Notes under the pieces: model-generated
The model's database searches: none
Told to the model about the DNA's origin: nothing
The model's input: only the letters and a program-made list of their open reading frames with translations
Program-made: the position numbers and the translations under genes
Source of the DNA: Hyalella azteca
Lineage: Eukaryota > Arthropoda > Malacostraca > Amphipoda > Hyalellidae
Assembly: GCF_000764305.2 (NCBI RefSeq)
Contig: NW_025940924.1
Coordinates: forward strand, 128,133-192,132
DNA: 64,000 nucleotides
Reading direction: 5' to 3'
In this document: positions 11,111 through 25,406 of the stretch, in pieces
Numbering within the stretch: position 1 is the stretch's first letter
Layout: every line of letters begins with the position of its first letter

Positions 11111-12740
11111 CGACCAAAAATGCTAAATATTATTCGAAATTGAATCGTAACTTGACACATGCAAACCGTCCGTTGGTCATATTATCCAGTCGTGAATGGC
11201 AATTAGATTATTCTTTTCAATCGGGCAAGTCCTGCAATCGGAAAATTTGAATCAATTGAATATTTTAGATATGATCATATATACAGTAATTAACCTATAA
11301 ATAAATCTTCCAATCCTATTCAATTTTTTATTAAGATTTTAAGAATAAATAGATGTAAGTTTAAGTTTCATTATAATGATAGAAGCAGCCTCCGTCTTGA
11401 GACGAGAATGATGTATTGGGCCGCACAGGCGTCGAGTGAAGCCATTCGTTAGCGCATGTTTACCAGCCGGGGCGAGTCGCTCCGTAGATTTATGATGTAA
11501 TACCGTCGAGACCTGAACCACCTATACTCCAATCCTTACATATATTTATAGGAGGTGTGTTCCTTCGACAAAACTATGTCCAGGACATCGTTTTTTCCCA
11601 GATTTTTTTCAGAAGTTTGTTTGAAGAACTTACAATTACTATGATGTTAATGGAAAAGATTTGGCATCTTCCGGGAATAGTTTATTTTATGAATAACACT
11701 GTAATTCAATCGTCATATTGTCCCACCGTAATTAGATGATTTCTTACAATCACATTTCTAGTGTCAAAAATAATTATAATTGATACAACGCGAGAGCTAA
11801 CTGCATGGAGGCAATTTTCTTGCAGGAATTTACGAAGAACTTAGAAAGGAGCTGTCTCTCACCGTCTTCTTTTCATACTCCACGACACAAAGCGAAAGAT
11901 TAGACTCAGATTTTCTGCATTAAAATTAAATTGAAAATTGTTTCTAAAAACTAGATTATATTTCTGATTTAATTCTGCAAAGACTCTCATAAATATTTTC
12001 CAAGAATATATTTTTCCCATCTCTCTGATTCCTGCCTTAACGTGGTGAGCTTGACTCGGATTTTTTGAGGTACAACGTCTCGTCTATACGAGCGGCGATG
12101 TCTAGTCTATTATCAATATAAAATCGTCGCGTTCCGTCGTCAAAAAAACTAACATAAGCCTCTGGATACATGAAAAATTTATGAACGGATTCGTGGATTT
12201 TAATATTGCAAGGCTGAGCTCTCGGCTTCGTGTTCGACGAAGATTCTGTTTAGTTCCTGCATTTTGCAAAAGTGGATTATAAATCCTTTGGCTAAGAACA
12301 TTAAGCAGGGAAGTGAAATCCGATTGCGGCTGAAAATTAAGCTCTTGTGACGTAAGATTACAGAAATATAGATGCAATAATTAATAAACTTCACAGAATT
12401 GTGTAATGGAAAGCAAAATATTGGAAGTAGTTCCGTAGGTTTTTATAAAAAAATTTATGGATTTGTTTAGGAAATTTGAATATTCTTGAGCACTCTCCAT
12501 ATTTGAAAGATATTTTATTACACGCTGCATTATCATTTTTAAAATAATGTTTGCTGACTCATCAACTTCGGTCGTTGATACGATATTGACGTATGTTATA
12601 TATGGACAACTCAATACTTCACTATTCATTGAATTCGATTATTATTGTATAATTTCATGCATTTTTGGAATTTACAATAGTTTTACTGTTGCTGAATTTA
12701 TTTGCTGACAATTAATAGCTGTGAATTCTTTTGTGTGCAG

Positions 12741-13811
12741 TTGTACCGCACGGTTGAGAAAATGTGCGGTAATTCAGGCCAGTCCAACCCCAACACAACT
12801 TCCAATGAAGCTACGGACGCACAAAACATCGTAGAAAAGATTAGAAATGCAGAATCAAGTTCCGGTGAGAACTACGCTGGAGCTTTGAATGAAGCCACGG
12901 TTGGGAATTCAACCTCTTCTTCTTCGATAGCTGACACGAGGATGACGATTAAAAATGTCTCCGAAGAAATGGACACGACTCCTCTAGGAGAGATCATCAC
13001 TAAAGGTCGTGATACTAATTTTTCTTCAGCATATGTTCCGACGAGTTTGGGGAACTCAAGTCTAGCACAATTTGGACTAAGCCAATATTCGGGTGAAGGA
13101 GGATCGTGTGGTACGAGTGCTCCTGATATTCAGAGTCTCCAGCAAAGTCTGACTAATTTCCAGAATCAGTTTTCAAAAAATTCCTCAGGTAGCTTCATCC
13201 AACTCAACACTGCTGAAACATCTTCTGGAAGCACGCTTGCCACTTCATCACTTTCGTCCGTGCTAACAGCTGCTTCTCCAGCCTCAACGACGTCTGCAAT
13301 GACATCATCGCTACCTCCGCTCCTGCAGACTCTGCAGAATAGCATCAATGGTGCCTCGGGAGTCGGCAACGATGGCAAACTTTCGAAAATAGAAAGTGTC
13401 GCTGAAGATAATTCCAGTCACCGTCGCTCCTCATCCGCGTCTCCACGTCGTACGCCTTCACCTCCAGGCGACTCCAAGTCACTCCAGATGCAACCGAATC
13501 AAAATGCAGCCGATCGTGAAAATATTGACCAGCAAAAATCTGGCGACAATCAATGTGATAATACAAGTGCAGTTTTGCTTTCAACTTCAACACCGTCCAA
13601 TCGAGCTGCTTCGCCATACCAAAGCACCAATGCTGATGATGTGTCCAGATCTTCACCACCTCCACATCAAATATCATCACCTTTTACTGCTCACAATACC
13701 TCGCCTGTGGCATCACTCCTCTCAAGAACACCAAACATCAACAAAGAACCTCCAAATGACGTCAACAGCTCGCCACTTCCAGGGGAAGACATAGAAGAAC
13801 ATCATAAAATG
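12741..13811 (+). CDS. Coding exon A of a low-complexity Ser/Thr-rich protein (first visible exon)
   Basis: The exon follows an acceptor (TTGTGTGCAG, ending at 12740) and stops at a GT donor (GTAAAA from 12812 +1000, i.e. 13812). It is 1071 bp, exactly 357 codons, with no stop. A Met codon at 12762 (context GAGAAAATGTG, A at -3) could be the true start, which would make the first 21 bases 5' leader; the frame is also open through the acceptor, so an earlier exon is equally possible. The product is rich in Ser, Thr, Asn, Gln and Pro. It has short hydrophobic/Gln patches (LQQSLTNFQNQF at about residues 133-144, LLQTLQNSI at about 194-202), an SPRRTPSPPG stretch near 233-242 that could be phosphorylated, and an acidic tail (GEDIEEHH). 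I see no folded domain, signal peptide or membrane segment. It looks like the disordered part of a nuclear regulator, but that is inference. If the donor is not used, translation adds about 13 residues and stops at 13850. Confidence 0.8.
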
Positions 13812-15749
13812 GTAAAAATTAAAAAAAATGTTACTGAAATGAAAACATAAAACTTTTTTTGTGGATTAGGGCTCTTTTAATTACTAAAAATAGAGTTAAT
13901 TTATTATTTTCAAATTATGAAACTCATAGAAGAAATAATGTCTGCAAACTATCATTTGTCGACATTCATCAAACCATCATTAGCCAGAAGACATTTTTTA
14001 CATCAATATTTCGCTTAACAATTTCATAAAAAGTAACAAAAATAACGAAATTCTCTCCCACGTAAGTTGACAGACTTGCAAATCCAACAGCCTTCTCACG
14101 CCTCGTTCATTCTGCAGGTCTGTCGTAAAACTTGACGCATATTTTCAGCGAGCGCGGATCTAACCGTAGCTCTACTATGGGCTTCATTTTTTCTTCTAGC
14201 TATCAAAGAGCGACCGAAAAAAACGTTGTCTGCATGCTCCCGTTGCAGAATCATTGATGACCATTGAGGCCAAGCCAATGTTTTTTGTGGCGCAAGTCAA
14301 ACGCTTTTTCTCAACGGGGGACTAGCTGTTTCCCACTGCAATATATCTCCAGCTTTTGTAAATAACAATTTGTATAATTTTTATAGGTAATATTCAAAGA
14401 GTGGATCACATGATCTTAACAGTGATATTTAAACAAACGCGAAGAGCACTATTTGACGAATTTTTTAATATTGCGTGAGTATTGCATAAAAATTTTTTCC
14501 TATTACAACAAATCCTGATTTCATCGCATTCATTTTCACATGAAAACGATAGTGTTCACTGTTCACGCTCTACCTGATTGTGTTCCTGATAGTGTTCACG
14601 CTCTACACTGTTCTACGACCTAGATCAACTTTAAGACTCACCGGCTTCGAGTTCGACATTAATTCAAAAAATGAATTTGCAAACCACCGTTCAATGGCAT
14701 AGCCAGAACCTATGCACTGGCCATGTTTCAAAAATTTTTCCAATTATTCTGCAATCCAAAAAAGTGACACCGTCGGTTAGAGGGAGATAGGCCTACAGGA
14801 CCATCGATCCTCGGTTGCAGTTGATCCCTGTAGGCCTATAAAAAATGCAAATAATTTGGATTTGATGAAGAGGAGATTTTTGGCTTTAAAACAACAGCAG
14901 CTTTGGTTTGTCGTCTCGTTGCATCGTTAATTTTCTTAAAAATAACCAAACAATGTTTGTACGAGGAGGGTTTTACTGCGGAAGCAACATTGCGATCGTG
15001 TCCGTGTTATAAAAAGATTAGTGTATTTCACAATTTGATATTTGTTAAAACAAAGTTTCGATACCTTGTATTGGGCGCCTTTATTCCAAACACGATTTTG
15101 AATATCAAAATTCTAAATCGTGTTATTCCGCTCAACCGATCAGAATTCAGATATTGTAATTTCATTGAGGAGGCCTCCGTTGATTCGTTCCTCATCATTA
15201 TTTGGATGCTCGCCGGGTTTTTATTACATTTTGATTTTCTCCCGCATTCATATTAAGTGCATGTTGATATAAGATATAATATTATTATTAGCTTTCAAGG
15301 CTTTCGATTGTCAAAACCACTGATTATTTTTTATTTGGCTTAATTGAATATTATATTGAAATCACATATCAACATTATCAGGACAAGATCACTGCTAGAT
15401 TATCCGCATTCGTAAATGGCGAATGCTAATTTATCCATTCAAAATTAATTTTCATCGGTCCTATAAATGACCAGATGCATTAATAAGTGTTTACATGTGA
15501 TGCAGCTGCAACATATATTCCTGTTTGCGTGGAAGTCTCCAAATAGAAAATGCATTTAATTTTTTGGTCCAATGTAAAGACGAGAGCTTACAGCAGGCGC
15601 CAAAGCTAATGAGGTATCACTGATGCCGGTTGCTGATCTGCTCTTTGGGTTCCAGGTTTTAGATGGACCCTAATTTGACTTTTTGATGAGAAAATTTCAT
15701 ATGAGTTTGATTGATCTTGTAATAGGCTCGGCAAAGGAGGCAAACTCAT

Positions 15750-16215
15750 CTAAAGTATCTTCCTTCACTTCTGTGTAGTTTCCTGCTTCACTACAACAAA
15801 AAAATTTTCCTCACTCATGTATAGTATCCTCCTTTACTGTGTCATATTATTCTTTCTCACTTCTGCACAGTATCCTCCATCACTCCTGTATAGTATCAAT
15901 CAAAATTTTTTATGGTATCCATCTTAATTAACTTCTTTATTACATGCTGTTTTAATCCAGTATTGTATCCTCCTTCACTCCTGATTAGTATCCTCTTTTA
16001 ATCCTGCATATTATCCCATTTTACTCCTGCAAGGTATATATCTCAACTTCTCTATTATACACTGTTTTAATCTTGTATAGGATCCTCTTTCTTTCCTGAT
16101 TAATATACTCATTTAATCCTGTATTGTATCCTCTTTTACTCCTGTACAGTATCAATCTTCACTCCTGATTAGTGTCCTTTTTTAATCCTGTATAGTATCC
16201 TCCTTCACTTTGAAT
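15750..16215. repeat. Degenerate AGTATCCTCCTTCACTCCTG minisatellite
   Basis: Repeats of about 25 bp around GTATCCTCCTTCACTCCTGT, with TTTAATCCTG variants, and heavily diverged. The CTCCTG/TATCC wording recurs throughout. Confidence 0.75.
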
Positions 16216-17460
16216 GTTTTTTGTTAAGTAGTTTGATTCTATGTTTACTCACTCCATAACATTAACTGAAAAATTAATACTACATATATAATATTATATA
16301 TTGAACACACAATGGTAATATTACTAATAGTCATTCTGTTAATAACAATAAGGTTAATTACAACTTAATAACCTGTAAACAAAATTTTTATGCACACAAT
16401 GATGTTCACAATACAACATTCCAGATGAATATGAGATGTTCTCTCCGTCTTGCTTAGAATTAAACGATTGAGCAATAAGTTAAAATAACAGAGCATATTT
16501 CCTCAATTAACGGCAATAATTTATCCATTGGTTTAGGTCGATTTATTGATTCGATTATATAAACCCATATGGTTTGCTTAACAGCTTTGATCCAATTTCC
16601 CATATTTTGATTACAATGCAAACAATTAAAGCATAAAGTCATTTTTATACACACATTCACTTCTCGTTAGGAGGCTTTACGTCAACAGCCCCTGACAAAA
16701 GTATAAATTTTTTGTTGGGCGTTTGGAAACCTCCCATGTAGAGGGGTAGGCCTCTGCGTCTATAGGCCTTTGTGTTGGCTGCGCGTGCCGGGTTTATTTC
16801 AGTGTAATCGACCAAAGACGAATTTTCAGCTTTCTTCAACAAAATCAGACATTATTTTATATTGTGTTCGAATATTAAATATTATTTTGTTAACTAATTC
16901 ATTTGCCACAGAATCTGAAATGATTTTATTTCGGTTTTTGGAAATAAAGTACTGTTTTGGAGATACCAAAAATTCCCATTTTCCTAAACAAATTATTAAT
17001 ATATATTCTTTAAAGAATAAAGATATACTTTTACTGTACCAGCTACCATAACCACCACACAATAGCAGCTGCAACATTTCGTGCAGTTGCAGGAGCGTCC
17101 GATCAACCCTCCCTTGCCGCCGTTGGCTAGATAGGCATCGCCTTGCCTAGGCCAGTTTTTTGCGGCTTTACGCAAAATTGACGACTCATTGGATCGATAA
17201 ATTCTAAGTGCATTGATGATTTTACACAGAAGAGTGGACACTCGCACGGCCTGGGACACACGCTTGCAGTTCATATCAAACAGCGCATCCCTCGTGTCAC
17301 CAAAAAAGAGCTTTGCAAAGCTCTCCAGCACGAATATATGTATAGCACGCGCCGGCTTAGGCCTCTTCAATAGGCCTGTTTCCCGGATAATGGGGAAAAT
17401 TTCGAGCGCAACACATGGTGCAGTTGAGCTTGCATTGCGTATTTGTTTTTAGCCAATTTA

Positions 17461-17624
17461 ACGGATGCAATGAAATGACATTGCATATTTTGATTACGTT
17501 TACGGATGCAATGAAATGACACTGCATATTTTGATTATGTTTACGGATGCAATGATATGACACTGCATATTTTGATTATGTTTACGGATGCAATGAAATG
17601 ACATTGCATGGTTTGATCATGTTT
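17461..17624. repeat. 41-bp satellite, four units, each with a small hairpin
   Basis: Units begin ACGGATGCAATG at 17461, 17502, 17543 and 17584. Each contains ATGCAATG and CATTGCAT (CACTGCAT in the middle two) separated by 6 bases, so each unit can fold. Confidence 0.9.
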
Positions 17625-17870
17625 CAGATGCTAAAATTTCACTTTATGGGCTATTTTTCTTGGTTTCAGATCGATTTATTCATTAATTCATTTCAAATGC
17701 TAAATATATAAATGAATAAAATAAGAAGGTAATATATAATTAAATGAGTTCTTGGTATCACAGGTAAGACATTTTAATTTTTATACAAATAATCCAGGCT
17801 GAAGTGATGTTCTCTCTGATTGCATGTAATTATTAAGTTTTTAAAATACAGCTGGAAAGATGAATGGATG

Positions 17871-17930
17871 TTTCATTCATTCTGGATTCAACAGTTGTAG
17901 CGAATTCATTCTGGATTTCGCGGTTGTAGC
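17871..17930. repeat. About 28-bp direct repeat, two copies
   Basis: ATTCATTCTGGATT followed by GGTTGTAGCG or AGTTGTAGCG occurs twice in tandem. Confidence 0.7.
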
Positions 17931-20900
17931 GAATGCAAGATGCCCTACTTAAAACTTAAAATTGATTGTCATTTTGCTTACGTTGTTCTTTACTGATTTG
18001 GAAAAAATGCATTTTTGTTTAATAAATTTTCAATCTCCCATTCAATTCCAAACTACATCATTTTTCATTTCATCTCTTCAGACTTAAAACAAAAGTTTGA
18101 TATCAAAACTTAGTTTCCGAGTAATAGTCAAACTTTTGAAGCAATTGTCCAAAAAAAAGTTCAGTGGCCAACAAACAGTTTGCACGGCCGCAGCTATCAT
18201 CTTCATATTGACCATATTAGCGGGACTTTTTGCTGCACTTCAAACGCAGTTGTAGCGAATATGCGTGCGCATACGAACAAGACCTCCCAGCATGCGCATG
18301 GCGCTCGTCTTTTGTTGTTGTGTTTACACGTCATTGCTCTGCAGTGTGAGGCTTGTAGCGGGCAGCCTATGGCTAGTTTTTTAGGCCCATTCTCTACAAA
18401 AGATGGCATATAGTGTAAGCGAGAGAGGGTAGCCCTTGTGCTTCTCGTTTACAATGCAGCTGCACGTAAGGAGACGGTCAGTTGCACAACACTGTACAGT
18501 CGCGACAAATGACCACTGTTTCATTGCGAGAAATCAGCAAGTTTTCATCCAAATATAGTGATCCATTTAGCGTGCTTGTTTCAGTCATCCTGACTGATCC
18601 TGTCATCCTGACTGAATTTAACCCGACGAAATTGCGCATCAGTGCAATGCAGTTAGCGTGTCAGTATTGCATGGACCACATGACCCCATATATTTTTCCG
18701 AGTGTCCTTTAGTCGTTTTTTTTTGTCGGCCAGCGGTGATACAACTGTAATTCTCAGAAGTAAAAATTTAATCAGTTTATACAAAATACGTACTGCCGCT
18801 ATTCAAGGAGCTACAACATAAATCATACAATAAAGCTTTATTTCGTGTAAAATAATCTCAGTTCCGGCCTTAGCGCTGCCAGAGTCATTCTAGCCTACGA
18901 ATTTGGTCTCTAACTTATATAAAATCAGGGCCGTACCGTTGAATTACAGACCGTTGCATTGTCGTATATGACAGTAATACCGATGTATTTATTTGTGTAA
19001 CATGCGTGACACTGCATGAATATATGTATATATAGCACGCGCTGTACTTATTATTGCATCAAATATATGTGTTATTATCAGTTGTTATTCTTTGTATTAC
19101 TATTATTAATAATTGTAGGAAATAGATTAATTGGTTACATAGGCTAAACAAACGACTACACTAGAAGCGTACCAAAATATTTTAAACACAATTTCCCCCT
19201 CATATTCGAGGAATATTAAGTAGAACAAAGAATCCTGAAGAGAATGTAAAACCTTCTCCTCACTTCAATATTCTAAGCAAAAGCTTGTGAAGAGAGAATC
19301 GTTGGTAATTTGCAGCAACCGTGGGCAACAGATTGCATCAAATTTGACTGATGCTTGAAATAAATTGTGCTTAGGAATGCCAAGCGTGTGAAGGCTGAGC
19401 GCGCTTAGCGTGAGAGAGCCAAGCTACGTAGAAAAAAATTACGTCTAACGGAAACGTGAGCGGGATACATGATCTGTTTATATTTGAATTAATTGAAATT
19501 AAATCAAGCGTTCTGTTTAATTAGGAATCTCGAAATAGAAAATGAAGCTTGAAATAGAAATACAGCGATGTTTTTTATTGTAATAAGACTTTACTATTTA
19601 TTATGTTTCTTTATACAGTCTTAACTTAAGTTTTTTATGTCATGAATTGAATTCTATAGAAAATATTGAGCGTTCTTTTTATTTCGTTCAAACCTAACTT
19701 TCAAATACTTATTGCCCGAAAAACGTACGAAGTAAAAAAATTCTTCTTATTTCTGTAATTATCGCAAATCAAGAACTATAAAGTTCTGAGCAGGGATTCA
19801 AGCTCGTCCAGAACTTCTTTCCTCGTCGTCCGTGGGAAAGAACCTCGTCTTCTTAAGCATCAGCATTTTTTTTCGTACGCATCTCGTCGCGATTTTTTTT
19901 GTTGCTTTCGCTGCTTATGCGTTCCCTGTTTGTGGAGCTTCTCCTCAACCTGACAGTCGCTGTATTTTTTTCAGTACCTCAAATAGTGAAATTTTAAACA
20001 TAATAAACACAAGTTTTAATGTCGAAATAAAATGAGTTAGCATGCATATCATTTTATTTTCTGATTATTTATATTTTTTTTATGTCAGGTTTGCAGTATA
20101 TTAAGGTTTGCAGTATATTACGTGCGGATGGATCTTATTTTATAATGAAAATTTTGTAACTTTTTCACGAGCGCAATTTTTTTTAGTTTATTTAAAAATT
20201 TTTTTTCTGGATCATGTACTTTATTCTAAGACTTCTATTACGTTTCAAATGCCGCATGTGATAATTAATAAATATTTTTTCAGCGCATATAACGATTCAT
20301 TTCAGTTGGCACATTGACTGATGCTAGGATATGCGGCATCTCACCATACTTCTAATATTATCATTTAATTATGCTGGGGGACTACTTCATAATCACTTTT
20401 AACTCGATACGGCCGTGCCGTGAAAGGTTCAGTTAAGATAGAACACTGAGTATTCACACTGTATTTATTAAAACAAATCTGTACACTTGAGTTGTGCCCT
20501 TGTAGTCCTTACCAGCTAAAGTCTAAAACATGAATGACTAAAATCCTGCAAGTATACAAAACCTAAATTGCGGAACTGAAAGTCTAAATGAAAACGGAAA
20601 AATTGTTGCTAAAAATATAAATAAATTTATACTATTCCCTAACAATTATTTCTTTAAATATTATCGCCGCAACATCTAAGGTTATGACGGCACGACGCTA
20701 CCAAGCATCGCCAGGATCATGTGGCAAAAAACTGCGCCCATGCTTGCGTCTTGAATTCCGCAATTGATTATAAAAAACAATAAATTTTATCGCACTGAGC
20801 GGTGAGCGTGAGAAACGTCGGCTTCTAAATTATGAATTAAATACATACAGTTTTTTCTTAGCAAAATGTGGATTAACATGCGGCTAACGTTTTAGCTATT

Positions 20901-21846
20901 ATATTTCAGGTTTAATTTTTTTGGCAGGTCAGAAATAAATCCTTATTACGTATTATGAAAGAAAATATTATTTTTTTTTATTTTCAATACGATGGGTATT
21001 TGGTGCGGAATTACATTGAATATGTTAAAATTATTGCAAACGTACAAAACGCCTGAAAATTTCATGAGCGAAAAAGGGGCCAGTAGTATTTATTATTTTT
21101 AAACATAATTCAAAGCTGTCAAACTTCCTGAGATAATAAGTTTGAATGGAACTTTTAGAAAAGAATATTGTTGTATGGAAATTGTGTTGAAGAATATATA
21201 TAGGCTACAAGGTGTTAAGAAAGAAGGATGTAAGGAGGATAAGAATGTCGATATAGAAGCAAGAATCAGTGGCCACATTAATGATAATATCAGTCATCAA
21301 ACCCAAAATTTACTATTTTCCAATGCCGTAAAACTGAAACAAATCTTGCGATGGGTAAGGGAGCTTGTACTGTATAACCGTTGTCTGGTTATCATATGAA
21401 GATGTCATTCTCACATTAATTGATTGACATGCTGCTAAAATAATTTTTATTTAAAACGAACTATCACAAAAAAAGATGACACATAGATTATAATCAAACA
21501 GAATGATTTTTTCGTTTGATTCATCACACCTGGCGAGAATCACCTTAATTTATCGAGAATCACACCAACAAGCGATTATGAGCCTAACGCTCGCGCACGG
21601 TAAAAGCTAAAATGTTTTATCGAGATTGACGACACTCAGCTTGACGATCAGTTTAATAACGATTTTTAATTTGGGTGTCGACGAGAGCAGAAATTAGAGC
21701 GCATTCTTATTAGAGCCTGCGATCTATTTTAGTTCCTGACTGGATACCGTAAAATTTTGGATATTTCACAGACTGGCTTTGAAATTCGAGTACAGTAAGT
21801 AGTTGTATGGAATTTCCCGATTAGTTTCCTTTGTTACGTTTGTATC

Positions 21847-21864
21847 TACAAATTTAAATTTGTA
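21847..21864. repeat. 18-bp perfect AT palindrome
   Basis: TACAAATTTAAATTTGTA equals its own reverse complement. It is isolated and AT-rich, so chance is plausible. Confidence 0.6.
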
Positions 21865-24727
21865 AAATGCCAAAGAAGATGAATTTTGGTTGTCGAAATT
21901 ATGGACGACATTGCTGTGAGCCAAATTTTAAATTTTATTATCAGAGACAAGATTGATTTAAGATAGAAACGATTCGAATTTTTAATGGCATATGCGCTGC
22001 TGGGTGGTAAAAGAAATTATTTTCATCCATTTTTTATACAAGTCGAGAAATTGCAGATTTTTAAATTTGCTCACAGAAGGAAAATATAGTATTAAACTTA
22101 ATGAAGGTTATTCCTACGTCTAACGAGTCAGTGTTATTTCTCTAAGTGTTACATATGTTAAGAAAATATGAAACGTTAGATATTTTTTGTTTGCAATGAA
22201 ATAACGGCGAACCCTCATAAGGATTCAAATGGATTTGTATCGATCATTTGTGGAACTGAAATATGACCTCCGTAGCCGTGTGCGTCATGAGCATTTGAAA
22301 GTAACCTTTAAAAATGGTACCAAAATTCACCGCAGCGGTCTAGCAAAAAACCATCCAAGGGATACCCCGGATCATTTGAAATACATTATTGCAGTCGCCC
22401 TGTGATTCGTCCGCATTGATTCTGAATGACATAGGATGCGATTCATTCGTCACACCAAACTTAAATTAAAGTCATTATTTTCGTAATAACATTCTAGGAT
22501 ATTTTGTAATTATTTTGCTGAGTGGATGTTCACAAAAATGTTAATATTTTTTTTTTAGAATTAAGCATTGTGTGTTAATAGCTCGAACGGATTTGACTTT
22601 AATGCAAGGAAAATAAAGTACGACACGAATTTTCCTATGAATTCTTGATCAAGGCATGTATGTTTATATTAATTATCATTAATGTCTTCATCGCACTGTT
22701 TTTATGTTTTGTAGCACCGAAATGTTTTTTTATTATTGAGCCTTAATTGAGTTGAATTTCTTTCACTGTCGCAAACTATATATAGCAAGAAATTTAATTT
22801 TATTTAACTCATATACCTTCTATGACCGATCTCAGGGATATAGGCAGAGGAAGCAGCCTCGGCAGTGTACAGAGATTTCCACTTTTTTATCCGAATGCGC
22901 TTTTAAGAAGAGTTTTTTGCCGCTGTTTGCAATGGAAGTTTTATGCAACAGGCATCCGCACCAAGTTTCAGAGGCCTCGGTTTTTACAACGCTTTTTGTT
23001 GTTGTTTGTGACCTATAAAGGCTTTTTCATTGTAAGATTTTTAACTAATTCTTATGCGGGCAGTCCAGGTAGTTCAGGGCTGCAAAGCTGTGCCAAAAAG
23101 TCCCATTTTTAAGACCTCTTTGCATGTCGGGGATTTTTAAGGAACCTTTTAGGAAGGCTTTAAAGATTCACTCGTTGCTCCCAGAGAGATTGCCTCGAAT
23201 AAACCATGCCACCAAATTGCAAATAATCTTGCATTTTACATTGGAATCTGTATTAAAAATAAAATTGATTCCAGTGGATTTAAAATTTTATGAAACACAT
23301 TTTATATCAATTACTGTTCGATGAATATATGCGGTAATACACATGTATGATAAATATATATACATGAAAATAATTCAGAGACTTGCTATAATAACTCATG
23401 AAAAGTTTCATCGTAATGGGAATGATCTGTTTAAAGCCAACAATTTTCATTGGACAATTCTAACATTAATTATATTTTATACTGATCAAAAATTCTTCCC
23501 AATGGAGAAGACGATGAAGATAAATACGATGAAGACGAAGAAAGATAAGTATGTTTTACTGATAAAAAAACAAACAAAATAATTAGTGTCCTCAAAAACT
23601 CCAGAAATAACGTTAATATATGTCTCTTCTTCAATAATGGTCAGGCTTTATCAAGCAGCTCTCACACCGTTGACTAAAAGATGCATTTTTGCAGTCTTTC
23701 CAGCCACGATCGGTGGGCAATTCCGGTGAACTTGAAATCTCAGCCACACGGGCATTTTTTGCCCGCATTTTACACGTTTTCTTTAGCATTTTGACTCGGT
23801 CACTTATGCAAATTTTACGTTGGTGAGTTCGCTGCTTTCCGGGAAATTATTTTGGCCGTTTTTTTGCGACATGCCGCTGCTGCTCCGACTTTTTACTGGA
23901 CGGTATTTTTGACCGGATTTTTGTCTTGTGTTCAGGATATTTTTGGGACATATATTTGACTCTGGGTCGATCAGATAATTGAAGGATTTCTTTGGTTAAT
24001 CAGATAACAGAATCATCAAGATTATCTCATATTTATTGGGACGTGAATATCGAAATAAAAGTCTTATTCAACATCTACTAACTCATAAGCATGAATACTC
24101 TTGCTACACTTTTAATTCATATAATTTTCAAAGATTTGATAATATGTACTGTAAAATATTCAGAACAAAAACCATTCATGAATTTTACTCTGGAAGCGCC
24201 GCCGTTGGCTCATCAGAATATCATTTGATAAAAAAGCGACATGTAAGTAATTAAGCTCGCTTACATCGCATACACGGCCAAATAACCTCATAATTGGACT
24301 GCCGAATCACCCAATGCAATATTTAGCATGGAACGCGTAAACCTGATTCGAATCATTAGTTATTCAGAGCCGATGTATTTCGGCCTAGTAAAATCATCTG
24401 CTAATCATTGCCAGCCGTTCATCGGAATCATTATAACTGAACATCATTACTGGGTATGAGAGGCCGCCAGTAATAATACGAATATTTACTCATGTGATTG
24501 GTGTCTGTAAGCCTGTAAGGGATTATTTAAAATTGCGAATTGATGAATATTGGACGATAATTAGCACGTTGTTAACATACAAATCGTGGCTCGAAACATG
24601 ATACTTGCGGCGCACTCTCCCACCCCTAATGCCGGGCCTGCATCGGCCTCGGAGGCCGTGTAGCTGTGAGTAGGATTAACGAAATATTAATGAATTTAAA
24701 TGAAAATTAAGACTAATATTCAACCCA

Positions 24728-24779
24728 TCCATGAAATTTATCTTAAGGTATCCATGAAATTACGCATCCATGAAATTAT
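24728..24779. repeat. ATCCATGAAATT, three spaced copies
   Basis: ATCCATGAAATT occurs three times within about 50 bp at irregular spacing. Confidence 0.6.
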
Positions 24780-25276
24780 CTAAGCGGATTGAACATTGAA
24801 TATAACCAGTGATTGGATAAAAATCAACGGAATAGTTAGAACTATTTTTACTTCAGTTTTGGTTTCAGCTGCTGTAGGGTTTTCATTGATGCTCCCAACA
24901 TTTGGTCGGATGAAGCATTAAACATGTTAAATAAAAATGGATTTATCTGTTAAGATGTAGGAACGCTTTCACTTTGATATGATTCTTCTCACATTTTTGT
25001 TGAGAAATGTTACGTAATTTTTACAAAATAAATCATGACCACCAAAAATCAAAATTTGAATTCTAAATTTCGATAGCATTTCTTGTGAGGACTGAATTTA
25101 GAATGAATTTAAATTTATAATGTCACACATGCCCGTGTTGCTAATGATGCAGAGCGTTAAGAAGTACAATGCTTCTCACGGCACGGTAGCCGAAGCAAAC
25201 AAAAATGTCATTTTTGTAATGGTTGTGAGCGTAGCGGCATAATGGATGCATTGAACGACGCTGCTGGTCGATATTT

Positions 25277-25406
25277 GTTGCAGAGGGAGTTACAGAGGGA
25301 GTTGCAGAGGGAGTTACAGAGGGAGTTACAGCGAGAGTTACAGAGGGAGTTACAGAGGGAGTTACAGCGAGAGTTACAGAGGGAGTTACAGAGGGAGTTG
25401 CAGAGG
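25277..25406. repeat. 12-bp minisatellite (CAGAGGGAGTTA)
   Basis: About eleven units of CAGAGGGAGTTA or CAGAGGGAGTTG. A variant CAGCGAGAGTTA occurs twice, 36 bp apart, hinting at a three-unit higher-order period. The apparent Glu/Leu/Gln/Arg repeat protein is a by-product. Confidence 0.93.

Larger units (their letters stand above)
1..12740. other. Region upstream of exon A: 5' intron or flank
   Basis: I see no convincing coding exon here. It is AT-rich with many short chance frames. It contains several tandem arrays (1-52, 675-843, 3395-3800, 3801-4691, 5594-5882, 10444-10868), two copies of the dispersed GGAC-core element, an inverted-arm element at 3600-4907, a purine/GC-rich zone at about 8820-9080 and a CpG-dense patch at 10353-10440. 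Whether it is intron or promoter-side flank cannot be decided, because exon A has both a good acceptor and an internal Met. The stretches 921-2860, 5890-8760 and 9090-10350 hold nothing I can name. Confidence 0.6.

Noticed and set aside
13166..13794. Other frames overlapping exon A on both strands
   Set aside because: They are shadows of the exon; only the frame bounded by consensus splice sites joins the later exons.
14903..15256. 117-codon plus-strand frame
   Set aside because: It is hydrophobic, Ile/Phe-rich and AT-driven, with no domain or splice context.
22752..23112. Overlapping frames of 88 and 96 codons
   Set aside because: Two frames open over the same bases, no family resemblance and no flanking exon signals.
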